DNA from: Trichobilharzia regenti
Lineage: Eukaryota > Platyhelminthes > Trematoda > Strigeidida > Schistosomatidae
DNA length: 64,000 bases
Direction: 5' to 3'
Assembly: GCA_944472135.2 (NCBI GenBank)
Contig: OX235267.1
Coordinates: 15,669,452-15,733,451, forward strand
Shown here: positions 63,791 to 64,000 of the stretch, piece after piece
How positions within the stretch are numbered: position 1 is the first letter of the stretch
How the letters are laid out: each line of letters begins with the position of its first letter
Notes under the pieces: generated by a model
The model's database searches: none
Told to the model about the DNA's origin: nothing
The model's input: the letters and a program-made list of their open reading frames with translations, nothing else
Translations under genes and position numbers: made by a program

Positions 63791-64000
63791 TTACGGCAAC
63801 TTTTCAGAAAGAAGTCCACTGATGAAGATACACATAGGAATATCATACCGGTTGGATCACAGTTCCCGAAAATTATTAGGCATGTCAAAATACACAAACC
63901 TGCGAGTCCACAGAAGTGCCTATGAAAGTCAATTAGTAATATCATTTGATAAAAAAGCATATGAAATTACATATCAGGATTAAGAATCAGTTACGAGACA
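63791..64000. other. Window edge, unassigned
   Basis: Possibly the upstream part of the CR1-type LINE, but no motif was recognised with confidence. Confidence 0.3.

Overview
The window looks like repeat-rich DNA of a flatworm, most probably a blood fluke (Schistosoma). The evidence is the mix of elements: tRNA-derived SINEs carrying a hammerhead ribozyme of the Smα type, many Penelope-like elements (PLEs: reverse transcriptase plus a C-terminal GIY-YIG endonuclease), RTE-type and CR1-type non-LTR elements, a Merlin DNA transposon relic, and a gag/protease LTR element. No host gene, rRNA or free tRNA gene was recognised in 64 kb. Nearly every protein-like stretch belongs to a mobile element, and most are truncated, frameshifted or carry stops. 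Family assignments come from motifs read by eye. The PLE group letters (alpha to epsilon) and SINE names A, B, C are labels for this window only.

Layout. 0-13 kb: SINE A copies, PLE-alpha and PLE-delta fragments, RTE fragments with SINEs B and C nested in them, and a Merlin relic (11.4-12.3 kb). 12.8-17 kb: an inverted PLE end pair, then a PLE-beta with inverted ends, a 12-bp target-site duplication and an RTE (long open frame) nested in it. 17.4-20.5 kb: a PLE-gamma with a long RT frame, broken by a LINE 3' tail. 20.8-21.9 kb: PLE-epsilon. 21.9-28.6 kb: three tandem gag-protease units sharing four LTRs, period exactly 2,089 bp. 28.7-46 kb: a LINE endonuclease scrap, a PLE-epsilon fold-back, fold-back SINEs, three PLE-alpha copies (one with a continuous 3' half), an RTE and a PLE-delta. 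46-64 kb: SINE C, PLE-beta, RTE fragments, fold-back SINE A copies, a 1-kb fold-back PLE with a 13-bp duplication, a full SINE B, and a CR1-type LINE.

How the parts fit. Two separate SINE families (A and B) each contain a hammerhead ribozyme downstream of a tRNA-like Pol III promoter. By eye about half of their copies are fold-backs: one part inverted against the other, and in three cases flanked by a 9-13 bp target-site duplication, so they inserted as one unit. PLE copies here show the same inverted-end architecture and duplications. SINE C has no hammerhead, shares its 3' tail with the RTE elements and shows no fold-backs. The simplest inference is that hammerhead SINEs A and B use PLE-type machinery and SINE C uses RTE machinery. 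One group of PLE ends also carries a hammerhead-like core in which the usual C3-G8 pair appears as U3-A8.
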